Positions 49,626 through 58,431 of a stretch of 59,744 bases of DNA are shown here, piece after piece. How positions within the stretch are numbered: the first letter of the stretch is position 1; every line of letters starts with the position of its first letter. The notes below the pieces were generated by a model. The model made no database searches and was not told the origin of the DNA. It worked only from the letters and a program-made list of their open reading frames with translations. A program made the position numbers and the translations under genes. Source of the DNA: a virus; IMG/VR virus record IMGVR_UViG_3300025127_000035, positions 1 to 59,744 of that record, one strand, 5' to 3'.

Positions 49626-50387
49626 ATGGCGTTAAATTTAGATAAGATGAGAGAGAAGCTAGAAGCTTCCAAGAATGGTGGAAAAAAACAAGAAAACAAC
49701 ACCAAGTGGCGACCGCAAGAAGGTGACCAAACAATTCGCATTATGCCCACTGAAGATGGCGATCCGTTCAAGGAATACCACTTTCATTATAATGTAGGCA
49801 AGAATCCCGGCATTTACTGTCCAAAGAAAAACGATGGTGAAGACTGTCCAATCTGTGAATTTGCTTCATCCTTGTGGCGAGATGGTGTTCAAAACAATAA
49901 TGACACCGCAAAGCGAGAAGCCAAAAAGCTGTTTGTTCGCAAACGCTATTACTCTCCAGTCTTAGTCCGAGGTCAAGAATCCTCTGGAGTAAAAGTTTGG
50001 TCTTATGGTAAGACCGCATATGAAACCCTTTTGGGTTATGTATTGGATCCTGACTATGGTGATATTACTCATCCAGAAACAGGAACTGATATCGTACTAA
50101 CCTATACGGTCCCGAACACACCGGGCTCGTTCCCAAAGACACAATTGAAACCAAGAAGGCGTCCATCCGTTTTGTGTGACGATGCTGTGGCTAATTGTGA
50201 TGATTTGGTAAGTTCTGTCCCTGAGATTGATACTCTCTTCCAACGACATACTACCGCAGAGGTACAAGCCTTGTTGGATGATTATCTTTCCTCCGATGCA
50301 AATAGTGAGTCGCGATCATCAGAGACAGCAAAATATAATACTGAAAGCAAGGTAGATGCTGCTTTTCAAAAATTTATGAACGGTTAG
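49626..50387 (+). CDS. 32: Single-stranded DNA-binding protein gp32
   Basis: 253 aa (T4 gp32 is 301). The N-terminus, ALNLDKMREKLEASKNGG, holds the cooperativity helix. The OB-fold has a zinc site: the His in EYHFHYNVGKNPGIYC, then Cys, and then DCPICEF, matching the His-Cys-Cys-Cys order of T4 gp32. The C-terminus is Ser/Asp/Glu-rich but the final acidic tail is short, ending AAFQKFMNG. The gene has its own promoter and a leader hairpin, and a terminator after it, as suits an abundant protein. Confidence 0.92.
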   Translation: MALNLDKMREKLEASKNGGKKQENNTKWRPQEGDQTIRIMPTEDGDPFKEYHFHYNVGKNPGIYCPKKNDGEDCPICEFASSLWRDGVQNNNDTAKREAKKLFVRKRYYSPVLVRGQESSGVKVWSYGKTAYETLLGYVLDPDYGDITHPETGTDIVLTYTVPNTPGSFPKTQLKPRRRPSVLCDDAVANCDDLVSSVPEIDTLFQRHTTAEVQALLDDYLSSDANSESRSSETAKYNTESKVDAAFQKFMNG

Positions 50388-50402
50388 ATACGGGCCGCTA
50401 CG

Positions 50403-50439
50403 GGGGCGCAGCGGGTAATAAATTGCGCCCCACCTTTTT
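50403..50439 (+). terminator. Rho-independent terminator after SSB
   Basis: GGGGCGCA (50403-50410) pairs with TGCGCCCC (50424-50431) across a 13-nt loop, then ACC and TTTTT. Confidence 0.85.
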
Positions 50440-50496
50440 AACATTTATAGAGATAAATCTTAATAATCGAAATAAAAAGCAAATAAGAGGCAAAAA

Positions 50497-51660
50497 ATGC
50501 AAAATATAGCAGATCTACAAAAACATAAGCAACAGAAGCAAGAACAAGAAATTCAAAAAGCGATTAATAAAGGGCATTTAAGTCCCTTGAGAAGTGAAAA
50601 AAAGTGCAAGGCTTTCTTAAATAGAAGATATATTTTATCTTTTGAAAACTTGAATGTACAAGATATTATCCCTGCAAATATTAGGTTTAATGACATTGAT
50701 ATTAAATATTGTGCTCATGATCTGGGCCCAAGATTAGATCAATACGAGCAATTAAACACCCAAAGTCAAGGTTTTATGGACCCGATTATGGTCACAAAGC
50801 TTGGAAATGGAAAATATAGCCTTGATTCGGGACATAATCGCTATTACACACAAGTAAATATTAGAAAAAGGAATAAAATTCCAGCATTTGTTATATCTTC
50901 CGCTTCATCTTTGATTCAATCAACTAAAGATAAAATTAAATCAAACCAAAAATCAGCAGATTATAATAGAAATTATTCTATGGAAGATGTGGTGAGTCAA
51001 TTAATTTTGCTTTATGAGCAACAATCTTCTGCAAGTGAAAAAGTTTTTAACGATATCAGCGATTCAAAACAATTTGATCATGATTTTTCAATAATTATGA
51101 ATGAGTTATATCCTCATGAGTTTTTGTCAAATATAGCCAGAGGCAAAATTAAAAAGGCTTTCATGGACAAGATGAGCCAAGGCAGCACAAGCATTGTTAC
51201 TTTTGATGAATCCTACAGATCAGATGTTCTTAATAGAAATGCTTATCCAAGCCAATATTATAAAGATGAAAAAGGTAAGGTCAAAAAAACAGCATGGCCA
51301 AATTATCTCTGTCAAAAGCAAAATGCGATTATTGGGCTTGGTACTTCAAATGCAAGAAATAATGAGGGTATGGTCTTTTCTTTCATGCAGCAAGTTTCTA
51401 ATAATCTAACTTATCAAAAAGAAACTAAAGGCTATAATATTCATTTGGTTTGTGAAATATATCGCCCAAAGCCATCGGTTTTTGAACTCGCAGCACAAAG
51501 AGAACAAGAATTGGAAAAAATTTCTAAATGGAATAACGTATTATCTTCATTTAAAAATGGTTCGTATTTAATCACAAAGGTTATTTTTCCAATACAATTA
51601 AAATCAGAACAACAAGATTTAATATACAATTGGAACTCAAAACAAAATAAATTTTGTTAG
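50497..51660 (+). CDS. ParB/Srx-like domain protein
   Basis: 387 aa. Helical, Gln-rich start, then a ParB-type segment at about 85-135: QGFMDPIMVTKLGNGKYSLDSGHNRYYTQVNIRKRNKIPAFVI, in parts; the GHNRY motif and preceding PI(M/L)V ... G.Y.L strand are typical. The rest is helical with a basic C-terminal domain and no HTH that I can name. ParB-like domains occur in CTP-dependent clamps and in nucleases/adaptors. No promoter element is obvious in the gap from 50440. Confidence 0.65.
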   Translation: MQNIADLQKHKQQKQEQEIQKAINKGHLSPLRSEKKCKAFLNRRYILSFENLNVQDIIPANIRFNDIDIKYCAHDLGPRLDQYEQLNTQSQGFMDPIMVTKLGNGKYSLDSGHNRYYTQVNIRKRNKIPAFVISSASSLIQSTKDKIKSNQKSADYNRNYSMEDVVSQLILLYEQQSSASEKVFNDISDSKQFDHDFSIIMNELYPHEFLSNIARGKIKKAFMDKMSQGSTSIVTFDESYRSDVLNRNAYPSQYYKDEKGKVKKTAWPNYLCQKQNAIIGLGTSNARNNEGMVFSFMQQVSNNLTYQKETKGYNIHLVCEIYRPKPSVFELAAQREQELEKISKWNNVLSSFKNGSYLITKVIFPIQLKSEQQDLIYNWNSKQNKFC

Positions 51661-51680
51661 TCAAACAACAGGGAGGAGGC

Positions 51681-51782
51681 ATGAAGTATTTCATGATGGC
51701 TGCACTACTCATCGCATGTGGTGACAAAGACACAGGTGAAGAAGTAGCAGAAGAGCAAGATTCAGCAGTAGAAGCTGAATAA
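51681..51782 (+). CDS. 33-residue mini-lipoprotein
   Basis: Too short for usual gene callers. Strong SD GGGAGGAGG, four bases from ATG 51681. Residues 1-13 are a lipoprotein leader with lipobox LLIAC (Cys13), so the mature part would be about 21 residues, very acidic (GDKDTGEEVAEEQDSAVE). A lipidated short acidic peptide could be an o-spanin-like or superinfection-exclusion factor, but it is shorter than most. Leader resembles the secreted protein at 3708. Confidence 0.6.
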   Translation: MKYFMMAALLIACGDKDTGEEVAEEQDSAVEAE

Positions 51783-51847
51783 AATAAAAAAACACCACAG
51801 GGAGGCATGGGTTTATTGATGTCTCAATCTACTTAACGGAGCAATAA

Positions 51848-52942
51848 TTGGGAAAGGTAATACAAATGAAAACTAAACCGGGTAAAGTTGATATTGGCGA
51901 CTTTAAAAAAGCCCTTAACAAAAAACTAGGGATTGAAGTTGCTTACGACTTAAACCATGAAAACCCTGCATCAATCAAGGATTGGATCTCAACTGGATCA
52001 ACTATTCTTGATTGGCTAATATATCCCGGCAAGAGAGCCGGTATTCCTGTTGGCAGGATCACAGAACTAGCAGGTCTTTCAGCAGCAGGTAAGTCTTTTA
52101 TGGCTGCTGTTATTGCAGCGAATGCTAATAAGAAAGGAATGAAGGTTATCTATTTTGATTCCGAGGCAGCAGTGGATGCAGAGTTTCTGGAGAAAGCTGG
52201 ATGCAATAAAGATCAAATTCTTTATGTACAAGCAACATCTGTAGAAATGGTGCTAACTTCCATTGAATATCTAATGGAACAATGGCCAGATGAACAATTA
52301 TTATTTATTTGGGATTCTATTGCCGCTACACCAGCAGAAAAAGATGTAGAGGGGGATTTTAATCCTCAATCAAGTATGGCTCAAAAGCCAAGAATCTTTT
52401 CAAAAGCGTTTGCTAAATTGCAAGTTCCTTTGGAGAGAACACAATCAACTCTTCTGCTCATTAATCAGCTTAAAACCAACATTACAACCAATGTAGCAGA
52501 AGCCATGACTACTCCTTATTTTGCCCCCGGTGGTAAAGCTATTGAGTTCCATTGTGCGCTTCGCATTTGGCTCACACGCCGAAAAGCAAAAGCTGGTAAA
52601 GTTCTTGATGAAAATGGAACACAAGTTGGTTCAGAGGTTAAAGCTAAGATTCAAAAGGTCCGTTCAGCCGGATATGGTAGAGAATGCACTTTTGATGTTC
52701 TTTGGGGCGGTAAGGATGTTAGGATTGCAGATGAAGAATCATGGCTCCATGCTTTAGCCAAAGTCAATAGTGAACGCTATAAAGCTTCTGGTGCTTGGAA
52801 AACCATCATCGATAGTAAGGGCAAAGAATATAAGTTCCAATCAAAAGATTGGCTTGAAAAACTAAAAGATGAAAAGTTTAAAGCTGCCGTAATGGAAGTT
52901 TTAGAAGAAGAGTTCGTAAACAAATATAAAAAAAATTCGTAA
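51848..52942 (+). CDS. uvsX: UvsX/RecA-like recombinase (TTG start)
   Basis: 364 aa from TTG 51848, six bases after GGAG. ATG 51866 is a possible alternative, preceded by AAAGG. RecA core: Walker A ELAGLSAAGKSFMAAV (loop GLSAAGKS), YFDSEAAVDAEFL, Walker B LLFIWDSIAATPAE, and DNA-binding loop / strand TLLLINQLKTNI with the conserved LINQ. The Walker A is unlike RecA GPESSGKT but like marine T4-type UvsX. Works with gp32 and gp46 in strand invasion. Preceded by a short leader with a nine-codon ORF. Confidence 0.92.
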   Translation: MGKVIQMKTKPGKVDIGDFKKALNKKLGIEVAYDLNHENPASIKDWISTGSTILDWLIYPGKRAGIPVGRITELAGLSAAGKSFMAAVIAANANKKGMKVIYFDSEAAVDAEFLEKAGCNKDQILYVQATSVEMVLTSIEYLMEQWPDEQLLFIWDSIAATPAEKDVEGDFNPQSSMAQKPRIFSKAFAKLQVPLERTQSTLLLINQLKTNITTNVAEAMTTPYFAPGGKAIEFHCALRIWLTRRKAKAGKVLDENGTQVGSEVKAKIQKVRSAGYGRECTFDVLWGGKDVRIADEESWLHALAKVNSERYKASGAWKTIIDSKGKEYKFQSKDWLEKLKDEKFKAAVMEVLEEEFVNKYKKNS

Positions 52943-52967
52943 ACCATCTCCTTTGGTTAGAGAAACT

Positions 52968-52997
52968 AAAAACCCTGATTAATTTCGGGGTTTTTTT
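52968..52997 (+). terminator. Rho-independent terminator after uvsX
   Basis: AAAAACCC (52968-52975) pairs with GGGTTTTT (52988-52995) with a 12-nt loop, ending in a T-run. It is contiguous with the next promoter. Confidence 0.85.
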
Positions 52998-52999
52998 AT

Positions 53000-53027
53000 T
53001 TGACAAATCAAAATATCGTGATATAAT
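53000..53027 (+). promoter_or_regulatory. Sigma70 promoter (TTGACA-N16-TATAAT)
   Basis: TTGACA at 53000-53005 and TATAAT at 53022-53027, one short of optimal spacing, 22 nt before the ATG of the adenylosuccinate synthetase gene. Confidence 0.85.
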
Positions 53028-53048
53028 ATAAAAGCAACGGAGGTATTC

Positions 53049-54053
53049 ATGAAAGAAATACAATATGTAGACATTGTTGCCGATCTCTCTTGGGGAGACA
53101 CAGGCAAAGGAAAAATAACATCACATCTTGCGAAGGATAAATCTTATGATTATGTTTGTCGCTGGGCTGGTGGTAATAACGCTGGACACACAGTTTTCTT
53201 AAAAGGTAAGAAGTTCAAAACACATCTTATTCCATCTGGTGTTTTTCATGGAATTAAATCAATTATCGGGCCTCAATGCGTTGTGCATCCAGAGTCCTTA
53301 CAAGAAGAGTTAGACTATCTCAAGGAGAATGGATTTGATACTTCCTTAGTTAAGGTCTCTCCGAGAGCACATATTGTAACAAAAAAGCACATATCAGCAG
53401 ATAAAAGAAAACTAGCTAAGAAACTTGGGACAACCTCAAAAGGTATAGCCCCATGTTATTCAGACAAGATGGCTAGAACCGGACAATTAACAAAAGATGT
53501 TCTCCCAGAGGAATTAATATGGGATGAACAATTAAGTGGAAGAATTCTCTGCGAGGGGGCCCAAGGTTATTATTTAGATATAGACCATGGTAATTATCCT
53601 TATGTCACCTCATCCATTACACTACCCTATGGTGCTTGTTCCCTTGGGTTTCCTCCGCAGAAAATTCGCCGTATATGGGGCATAGCCAAGCTATATGATA
53701 CCCGTTCTGGTGTGGACCCACTATTCCCCGATAAGCTCCTAAAAGACAAGCAATTGGCCAAATTGGGCGATCTAGGGGGTGAAGTTGGAGTAACAACCGG
53801 ACGGAAAAGAAAGTGCAACTGGCTTAATGTCGATATGATGATTGATGCCGCAAGAAAAACAGGAACAACTCACTTGGTCATTAATAAATGCGATGTGATT
53901 AGAGAATTAGGCATCTTTAAGTGTTATAGCGGAGGAGAGTTAAAAGAATTTTCTTCTTATCACAAGATGACCGAGTTTATTACCGATAAAGTTGGCCAAT
54001 CTGATTCATTAGCAAAACACATTTACCTTTCAAACTCCCCGGAGAGACTATGA
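53049..54053 (+). CDS. purA: Adenylosuccinate synthetase homologue (PurA/PurZ family)
   Basis: 334 aa, closer to the short archaeal/phage forms (about 340) than to bacterial PurA (about 430). GTP P-loop WGDTGKGK (15-22) with Asp17 at the PurA catalytic-Asp place, His47 in GGNNAGHT, the IMP/NMP-binding loop GTTSKGIAP (128-136), EGAQGYYLDIDHGNYPYVTS, the Asp/NTP loop GVTTGRKRK (247-255), and base motif NKCD (279-282). In phages this family makes the 2-aminoadenine precursor (PurZ). As I recall, known PurZ enzymes replace the catalytic Asp with Ser or Gly, and here Asp is kept. So plain PurA activity and PurZ activity both remain open. First gene after a strong promoter; ATGA-coupled to the nuclease. 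Confidence 0.9.
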   Translation: MKEIQYVDIVADLSWGDTGKGKITSHLAKDKSYDYVCRWAGGNNAGHTVFLKGKKFKTHLIPSGVFHGIKSIIGPQCVVHPESLQEELDYLKENGFDTSLVKVSPRAHIVTKKHISADKRKLAKKLGTTSKGIAPCYSDKMARTGQLTKDVLPEELIWDEQLSGRILCEGAQGYYLDIDHGNYPYVTSSITLPYGACSLGFPPQKIRRIWGIAKLYDTRSGVDPLFPDKLLKDKQLAKLGDLGGEVGVTTGRKRKCNWLNVDMMIDAARKTGTTHLVINKCDVIRELGIFKCYSGGELKEFSSYHKMTEFITDKVGQSDSLAKHIYLSNSPERL

Positions 54054-55009
54054 CCGAGAAAAAAAGATTATTAATTGTTGATGCACTTAACTTGTTTATA
54101 CGAAGTTATGTTATCATTCCAACTATGGACCCCTCCGGTATTCCAATTGGCGGCACTATTGGGTTTCTCAAGTCACTACAGAAGATTATGCGTCAATCAC
54201 GACCTCATGAGGTTATTATCTGTTGGGACGGAATTGGTGGCTCTCAGAGAAAGAAACAACAGAACGAGAACTACAAAGAGGGTAGAAAACCGCTTCGTTT
54301 TAATCGTCGCATGATTGAGCTTGACCCCAAAAGCCAAAAGCAAAACAAAATTCATCAACAGATTCGCTTGTTTGAGTATTTAAATGAGCTACCTGTAATG
54401 CAATTAACTTATGATGGTGTTGAGGCCGATGATGTAATTGCGATTGTTTCTCGTCACAAACACTATGAGGATTGGCAGAAGATTATTGTCTCAAGCGATA
54501 AAGATTTCTTCCAGTTGTGTGATGAGAGCACAGCGGTTTATAGACCAGTGCAAGATGTGTTGGAGACACAAGGTACAATAAAATATAGATTCGATATTCA
54601 TCCAAACAACTTTGCATTGGCCAGAGCAATTGCGGGGGATGCCTCGGACAACCTCAAGGGAGTGGGTCGTGTTGGGTTAAAAACCATCGCCAAAAATTTT
54701 ACATTCCTCTCCGAGTCGAAACAGTACGAGTTGGAAGATTTGGTCGAATATTGCGAGAACATAGAAAAAAAGAAAGTTGCACATAATAAAATTATTGAGA
54801 ATCAAAAGTTAATAGAAAATAATTACTCAATTATGCAGCTATATAGACCCTCGATTTCGGTGCTCAATAGAAAGAAAATTGACTACACCATAGCCAGTTT
54901 TGAAACAGAAAGCAATAAGATGAATTTCACAAAAATGCTTTTTGAAGACGGACAAGGATCTATAAATTTCACGGACTTATGGAATTTAATCAAAAATTTT
55001 CAAAGATAA
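54050..55009 (+). CDS. rnh: 5'-3' nuclease of the T4 RNase H / FEN family
   Basis: 319 aa (T4 RNase H is 305). Removes RNA primers and flaps. Catalytic Asp cluster: LLIVDALNLF (D11), EVIICWDGIGG (D60), YDGVEADDVIAIV, and VSSDKDFFQL, followed by a helix-three-turn-helix AIAGDASDNLKGVGRVGLKTI that binds DNA. All expected acidic residues are present. Translationally coupled to purA (ATGA). Because the family A polymerase in this phage lacks a nuclease domain, this enzyme would supply primer removal. Confidence 0.93.
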   Translation: MTEKKRLLIVDALNLFIRSYVIIPTMDPSGIPIGGTIGFLKSLQKIMRQSRPHEVIICWDGIGGSQRKKQQNENYKEGRKPLRFNRRMIELDPKSQKQNKIHQQIRLFEYLNELPVMQLTYDGVEADDVIAIVSRHKHYEDWQKIIVSSDKDFFQLCDESTAVYRPVQDVLETQGTIKYRFDIHPNNFALARAIAGDASDNLKGVGRVGLKTIAKNFTFLSESKQYELEDLVEYCENIEKKKVAHNKIIENQKLIENNYSIMQLYRPSISVLNRKKIDYTIASFETESNKMNFTKMLFEDGQGSINFTDLWNLIKNFQR

Positions 55010-55018
55010 AAAAGTCAT

Positions 55019-55047
55019 TTGACAAGATTACAAAAAGATGTTACATA
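55019..55047 (+). promoter_or_regulatory. Possible weak sigma70 promoter
   Basis: Perfect TTGACA (55019-55024) with TACATA (55042-55047) 17 nt away; the -10 matches poorly. Located 23 nt before the helicase ATG. Confidence 0.4.
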
Positions 55048-55069
55048 GTTAAAAAGCATTGGAGGAAAA

Positions 55070-56428
55070 ATGGAACACACCAACGAAACATTTCAGAGAT
55101 TTGGAAAATCATTTCAAGAGGACTTGTGCCATTTGATGCTACAGGACAGACCTTTTTGCGATCAGATCACAGAGGTGCTTAGTCTTGAATTTTTGCAATA
55201 CGAGTATCTACGAGTATTCGCCAAGACAATTTTAGATTACCGCCGTGAGTACAAGATGCACCCATCTTACAAGATTATGGCGACACATATTTCCGCAGGG
55301 CTTGGCGAGTACTCCGATGCTCTTCAAAAACAAATAAGACAGTTTTATGCTAAGGTACTCTCAAATTCAGAGATTGAAGGTACACAATATATTAAAGATA
55401 ATGCTCTTGACTTTTGCCGCAAACAGGTCCTAAAAGGAGCCATGATGAAATCGGTAAAACTCATCAAAACTTCATCTTTTGACGAGATACAGAAAGTTAT
55501 CCAAGATGCTCTTAAACTCGGAACCGACAATAACTTTGGCCATGATTACCTTAAAGACTTTGAGGAAAGATTCCAAATAAAATCTCGCGATCCGATATCA
55601 ACCGGGTGGGATAGAATCGATGATATCTGCAAGGGTGGACTTGGTAAACGGGAGCTTGGAGTTGCGATTGCCCCTACCGGGGCTGGAAAGTCTATGGTGC
55701 TCGCTGCGCTCGGTGCTGCCGCACTTAAACAAGGAAAAACTGTTGTTCACTATACACTAGAATTAGCCGACACTGTTGTCGGGTCAAGATACGATTCATC
55801 AATATCGAGCGTTCCATTAGGCGACCTAATGTCGAATAAACAAAAAATTCTCGATGTTGTAAAAGATATTGAAGGAACTCTAATTATTAAAGAGTATCCA
55901 ACGAAGTCTGCTTCAACGGAAACAATCAAAAATCACATCGAAAGGTTAAAGAAGCGCGGAATTGAACCAGACATGATTATTGTCGATTATGCCGATCTTT
56001 TGAGACCAGTTAAGGAGACCCGTGAGAAACGCCACGACCTTGAAAACATTTATGAAGAGTTGCGAGCAATCGCACAAATTTATGATTGTCCGATGTGGAC
56101 AGCTTCACAAACAAACAGGTCAGGTCTAAATGCGGAAGTTATCACCATGGAGGCGATATCAGAAGCCTTCAATAAATGCTTTGTCTCTGATTTTATATTT
56201 TCGTTGTCGAGAACCATCGAAGACAAGAATGCGAACACTGGAAGAGTCTTTGTCGCCAAGAATAGAAATGGCCCAGATGGCCTTGTGTTTCCCATTTTCG
56301 CTGATTGGTCGAGAGTTACGATGAAAGTATTAGAGAGACAAGATGAGACAATGGATGCTGCTGTGCAAGAATCCACAAAATCAACCGTAGAATTTTTAAA
56401 GAACAAATACAAAAATATGAAAAAATAG
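55070..56428 (+). CDS. 41: Replicative DNA helicase gp41 (DnaB-like)
   Basis: 452 aa (T4 gp41 is 475). N-terminal helical domain (1-165), then the RecA-fold motor: ISTGWDRIDDICKGGLGK, Walker A APTGAGKSMVLAALG, LELADTVVGSRYD (H1a, with Glu), DMIIVDYADLLRP (Walker B) and MWTASQTNRSG (H3, Gln sensor). Hexameric 5'-3' helicase with gp61 primase as partner; no primase in the window. RBS GGAGG six bases before ATG. Confidence 0.93.
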   Translation: MEHTNETFQRFGKSFQEDLCHLMLQDRPFCDQITEVLSLEFLQYEYLRVFAKTILDYRREYKMHPSYKIMATHISAGLGEYSDALQKQIRQFYAKVLSNSEIEGTQYIKDNALDFCRKQVLKGAMMKSVKLIKTSSFDEIQKVIQDALKLGTDNNFGHDYLKDFEERFQIKSRDPISTGWDRIDDICKGGLGKRELGVAIAPTGAGKSMVLAALGAAALKQGKTVVHYTLELADTVVGSRYDSSISSVPLGDLMSNKQKILDVVKDIEGTLIIKEYPTKSASTETIKNHIERLKKRGIEPDMIIVDYADLLRPVKETREKRHDLENIYEELRAIAQIYDCPMWTASQTNRSGLNAEVITMEAISEAFNKCFVSDFIFSLSRTIEDKNANTGRVFVAKNRNGPDGLVFPIFADWSRVTMKVLERQDETMDAAVQESTKSTVEFLKNKYKNMKK

Positions 56429-56439
56429 AGGGAGTTATT

Positions 56440-58431
56440 ATGTTAAAAATTGGAAATATTAATGTTCGGAGATTTGGTCTATCAGATCAATTTATCGATC
56501 AATATAAAACAAAAGAGGTTCCATGGGGCCCTGTTGGTTATATCACCTATAAACGAACCTATGCTCGTCGTTTAAACGAGATAGATGCAAATGTTAAAGG
56601 TACAGAGGAGTGGTATCAGACTTGTCGTCGTGTCATTGAAGGAATGTTCGACATTCAAAAAAGACATGTGTTTGCTCTTGGATTAGAGTGGAATGATGCT
56701 AAAGCACAAAGAACAGCAAAAGAAGCTTATGATCGTTTGTTTAATTTAAAGTGGACACCGCCCGGTCGTGGTCTATGGATGATGGGAACTAAATTCATTT
56801 ATGAAAGAACAGGTGCTGGTCTATTCAATTGTGCTTTCCGCTCAACAAAAGACTTATCTTCCAAAGGAGGATATATTTTCGCTTGGATGATGGATGCTTT
56901 GATGGTTGGTATTGGTGTTGGCTTTGATACACTCGGTGCTAAGACTTTAACAATCAAAGAGCCACAATGGACAAAAGAGACTCTTATTATTGATGATAGT
57001 CGTGAAGGGTGGGTTGATTCGGTTCACATGCTTCTTGATGGATATCTGCAAGGTAAAAAAGTTCCCACTTTTGATTATTCAAAAATTCGTCCCGAAGGGG
57101 CACCAATTAAAGGCTTTGGGGGAACTTCAAGCGGCCCTGCTCCTTTAATTGAACTTCATAACAATTTAAAAGAATTATATAACGAAAAAATCGGTGAACC
57201 GATTTCATCAATTGACATTGTTGATACCGAAAACCTCATTGGTCGTTGCGTTGTTGCTGGTAACGTTCGACGCTCTGCTGCTCTTGCTTTGGGACAACAT
57301 GATGATCGTGAATACCTTACCATGAAAAATGATCAAGAAAAACTTTATCATCACCGCTGGGGTTCTAATAATTCTTTTGAGGCCAAAATCGGTATGGACT
57401 ATACTTGGCATGCCGAACAGTCACAAAAGAACGGCGAGCCCGGTTATATTTGGCTTCATAATGCTCGCCACTATGGCCGCATGAAGGATGGTAAAAGATA
57501 TGATGATATGAAGGTTATGGGCTTCAATCCTTGCGTTGAGCAACAATTGGAAGACGGAGAGCTTTGTTGCTTGGTCGAAACTTTCCCTGCAAAACACGAT
57601 TCTTACGAAGATTATGTTAAGACACTTGAAATTGCTTATTTGTATGGTAAGACAGTTACTCTTGTGAATACACACTGGAGAGAAACTAATGCTATCATGC
57701 TAAAGAACCGCCGCATTGGTTTGTCTCAATCAGGCGTAGTACAAGCTTTTAATAAGCATACACGAAGAACCATGTTACAGTGGTGTGACGATGCTTACGA
57801 ACATGTAACTGAGATGGATAAAGAATATGCTGATTGGCTTTGTATTCCTCGCTCTGTTAGAATGACCTCTATCAAACCAAGTGGAACAGTGTCTCTTCTC
57901 AATGGTTCAACACCGGGTATTCACTTCCCAGAGAATGAGTTTTACATTAGGAGGATACGCTTTGGAAAGGATTCCGATTTATTACCAACTTTGAAAGAAG
58001 CAGGTTATAAAATTGAAGATGATAAATATTCACCGAATACTGTTTGTGTTGAGTTTCCAGTAAAAGAGCCTTACTTTGTTAAAGGTAAAAAAGATGTTTC
58101 TATGTGGGAACAGCTAGAAATTGCTTCACAATACCAGCACTATTGGGCAGATAATAGCGTTAGTATTACGGTAACCTTCAATGCTAATGAGGCTCCGCAA
58201 ATCAAAGATGCTTTGGAGCTTTATGAATCTCGTCTAAAAGCCGTGTCTTTTTTAAGATATCAAGAGACGGGATATGAGCAAGCTCCTTACGAGCCAATCA
58301 CAGAAGAACAATATAATGAAATGATAAAGGGTATCACCCCTATACAAAGAATCGACACAGAGGAAGAAGGAGTTGGTTCTAAATACTGCACAAATGATTC
58401 GTGCGAAATTAATTTTGGAGAAGAAAAATGA
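56440..58431 (+). CDS. nrdJ: Adenosylcobalamin-dependent (class II) ribonucleotide reductase
   Basis: 663 aa, of the monomeric RTPR type (Lactobacillus about 739). It contains PPGRGLWMMGTKFIYERTG, GLFNCAF (first redox Cys), a dense VAGNVRRSAALALG, FNPCVEQ (thiyl Cys, Asn and Glu), LCCLVETFPAKHD (second redox Cys) and MTSIKPSGTVSLLNGSTPGIH. The C-terminal YCTNDSCEINFGEE provides the shuttling cysteine pair. B12 dependence means the host must hold or import cobalamin, as in cyanobacteria and many marine bacteria. The enzyme needs no oxygen. RBS GGAG. ATGA overlap with the next gene. Confidence 0.93.
   Translation: MLKIGNINVRRFGLSDQFIDQYKTKEVPWGPVGYITYKRTYARRLNEIDANVKGTEEWYQTCRRVIEGMFDIQKRHVFALGLEWNDAKAQRTAKEAYDRLFNLKWTPPGRGLWMMGTKFIYERTGAGLFNCAFRSTKDLSSKGGYIFAWMMDALMVGIGVGFDTLGAKTLTIKEPQWTKETLIIDDSREGWVDSVHMLLDGYLQGKKVPTFDYSKIRPEGAPIKGFGGTSSGPAPLIELHNNLKELYNEKIGEPISSIDIVDTENLIGRCVVAGNVRRSAALALGQHDDREYLTMKNDQEKLYHHRWGSNNSFEAKIGMDYTWHAEQSQKNGEPGYIWLHNARHYGRMKDGKRYDDMKVMGFNPCVEQQLEDGELCCLVETFPAKHDSYEDYVKTLEIAYLYGKTVTLVNTHWRETNAIMLKNRRIGLSQSGVVQAFNKHTRRTMLQWCDDAYEHVTEMDKEYADWLCIPRSVRMTSIKPSGTVSLLNGSTPGIHFPENEFYIRRIRFGKDSDLLPTLKEAGYKIEDDKYSPNTVCVEFPVKEPYFVKGKKDVSMWEQLEIASQYQHYWADNSVSITVTFNANEAPQIKDALELYESRLKAVSFLRYQETGYEQAPYEPITEEQYNEMIKGITPIQRIDTEEEGVGSKYCTNDSCEINFGEEK

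Noticed and set aside
51807-51836. Nine-codon ORF MGLLMSQST after GGGAGG
   Set aside because: SD to ATG spacing is only one base and the product is tiny. At most a leader for uvsX.
54979-55182. Lys-rich 67-codon + strand frame across the nuclease/helicase junction
   Set aside because: Spans the probable promoter and the helicase start, no SD, no conservation signal.
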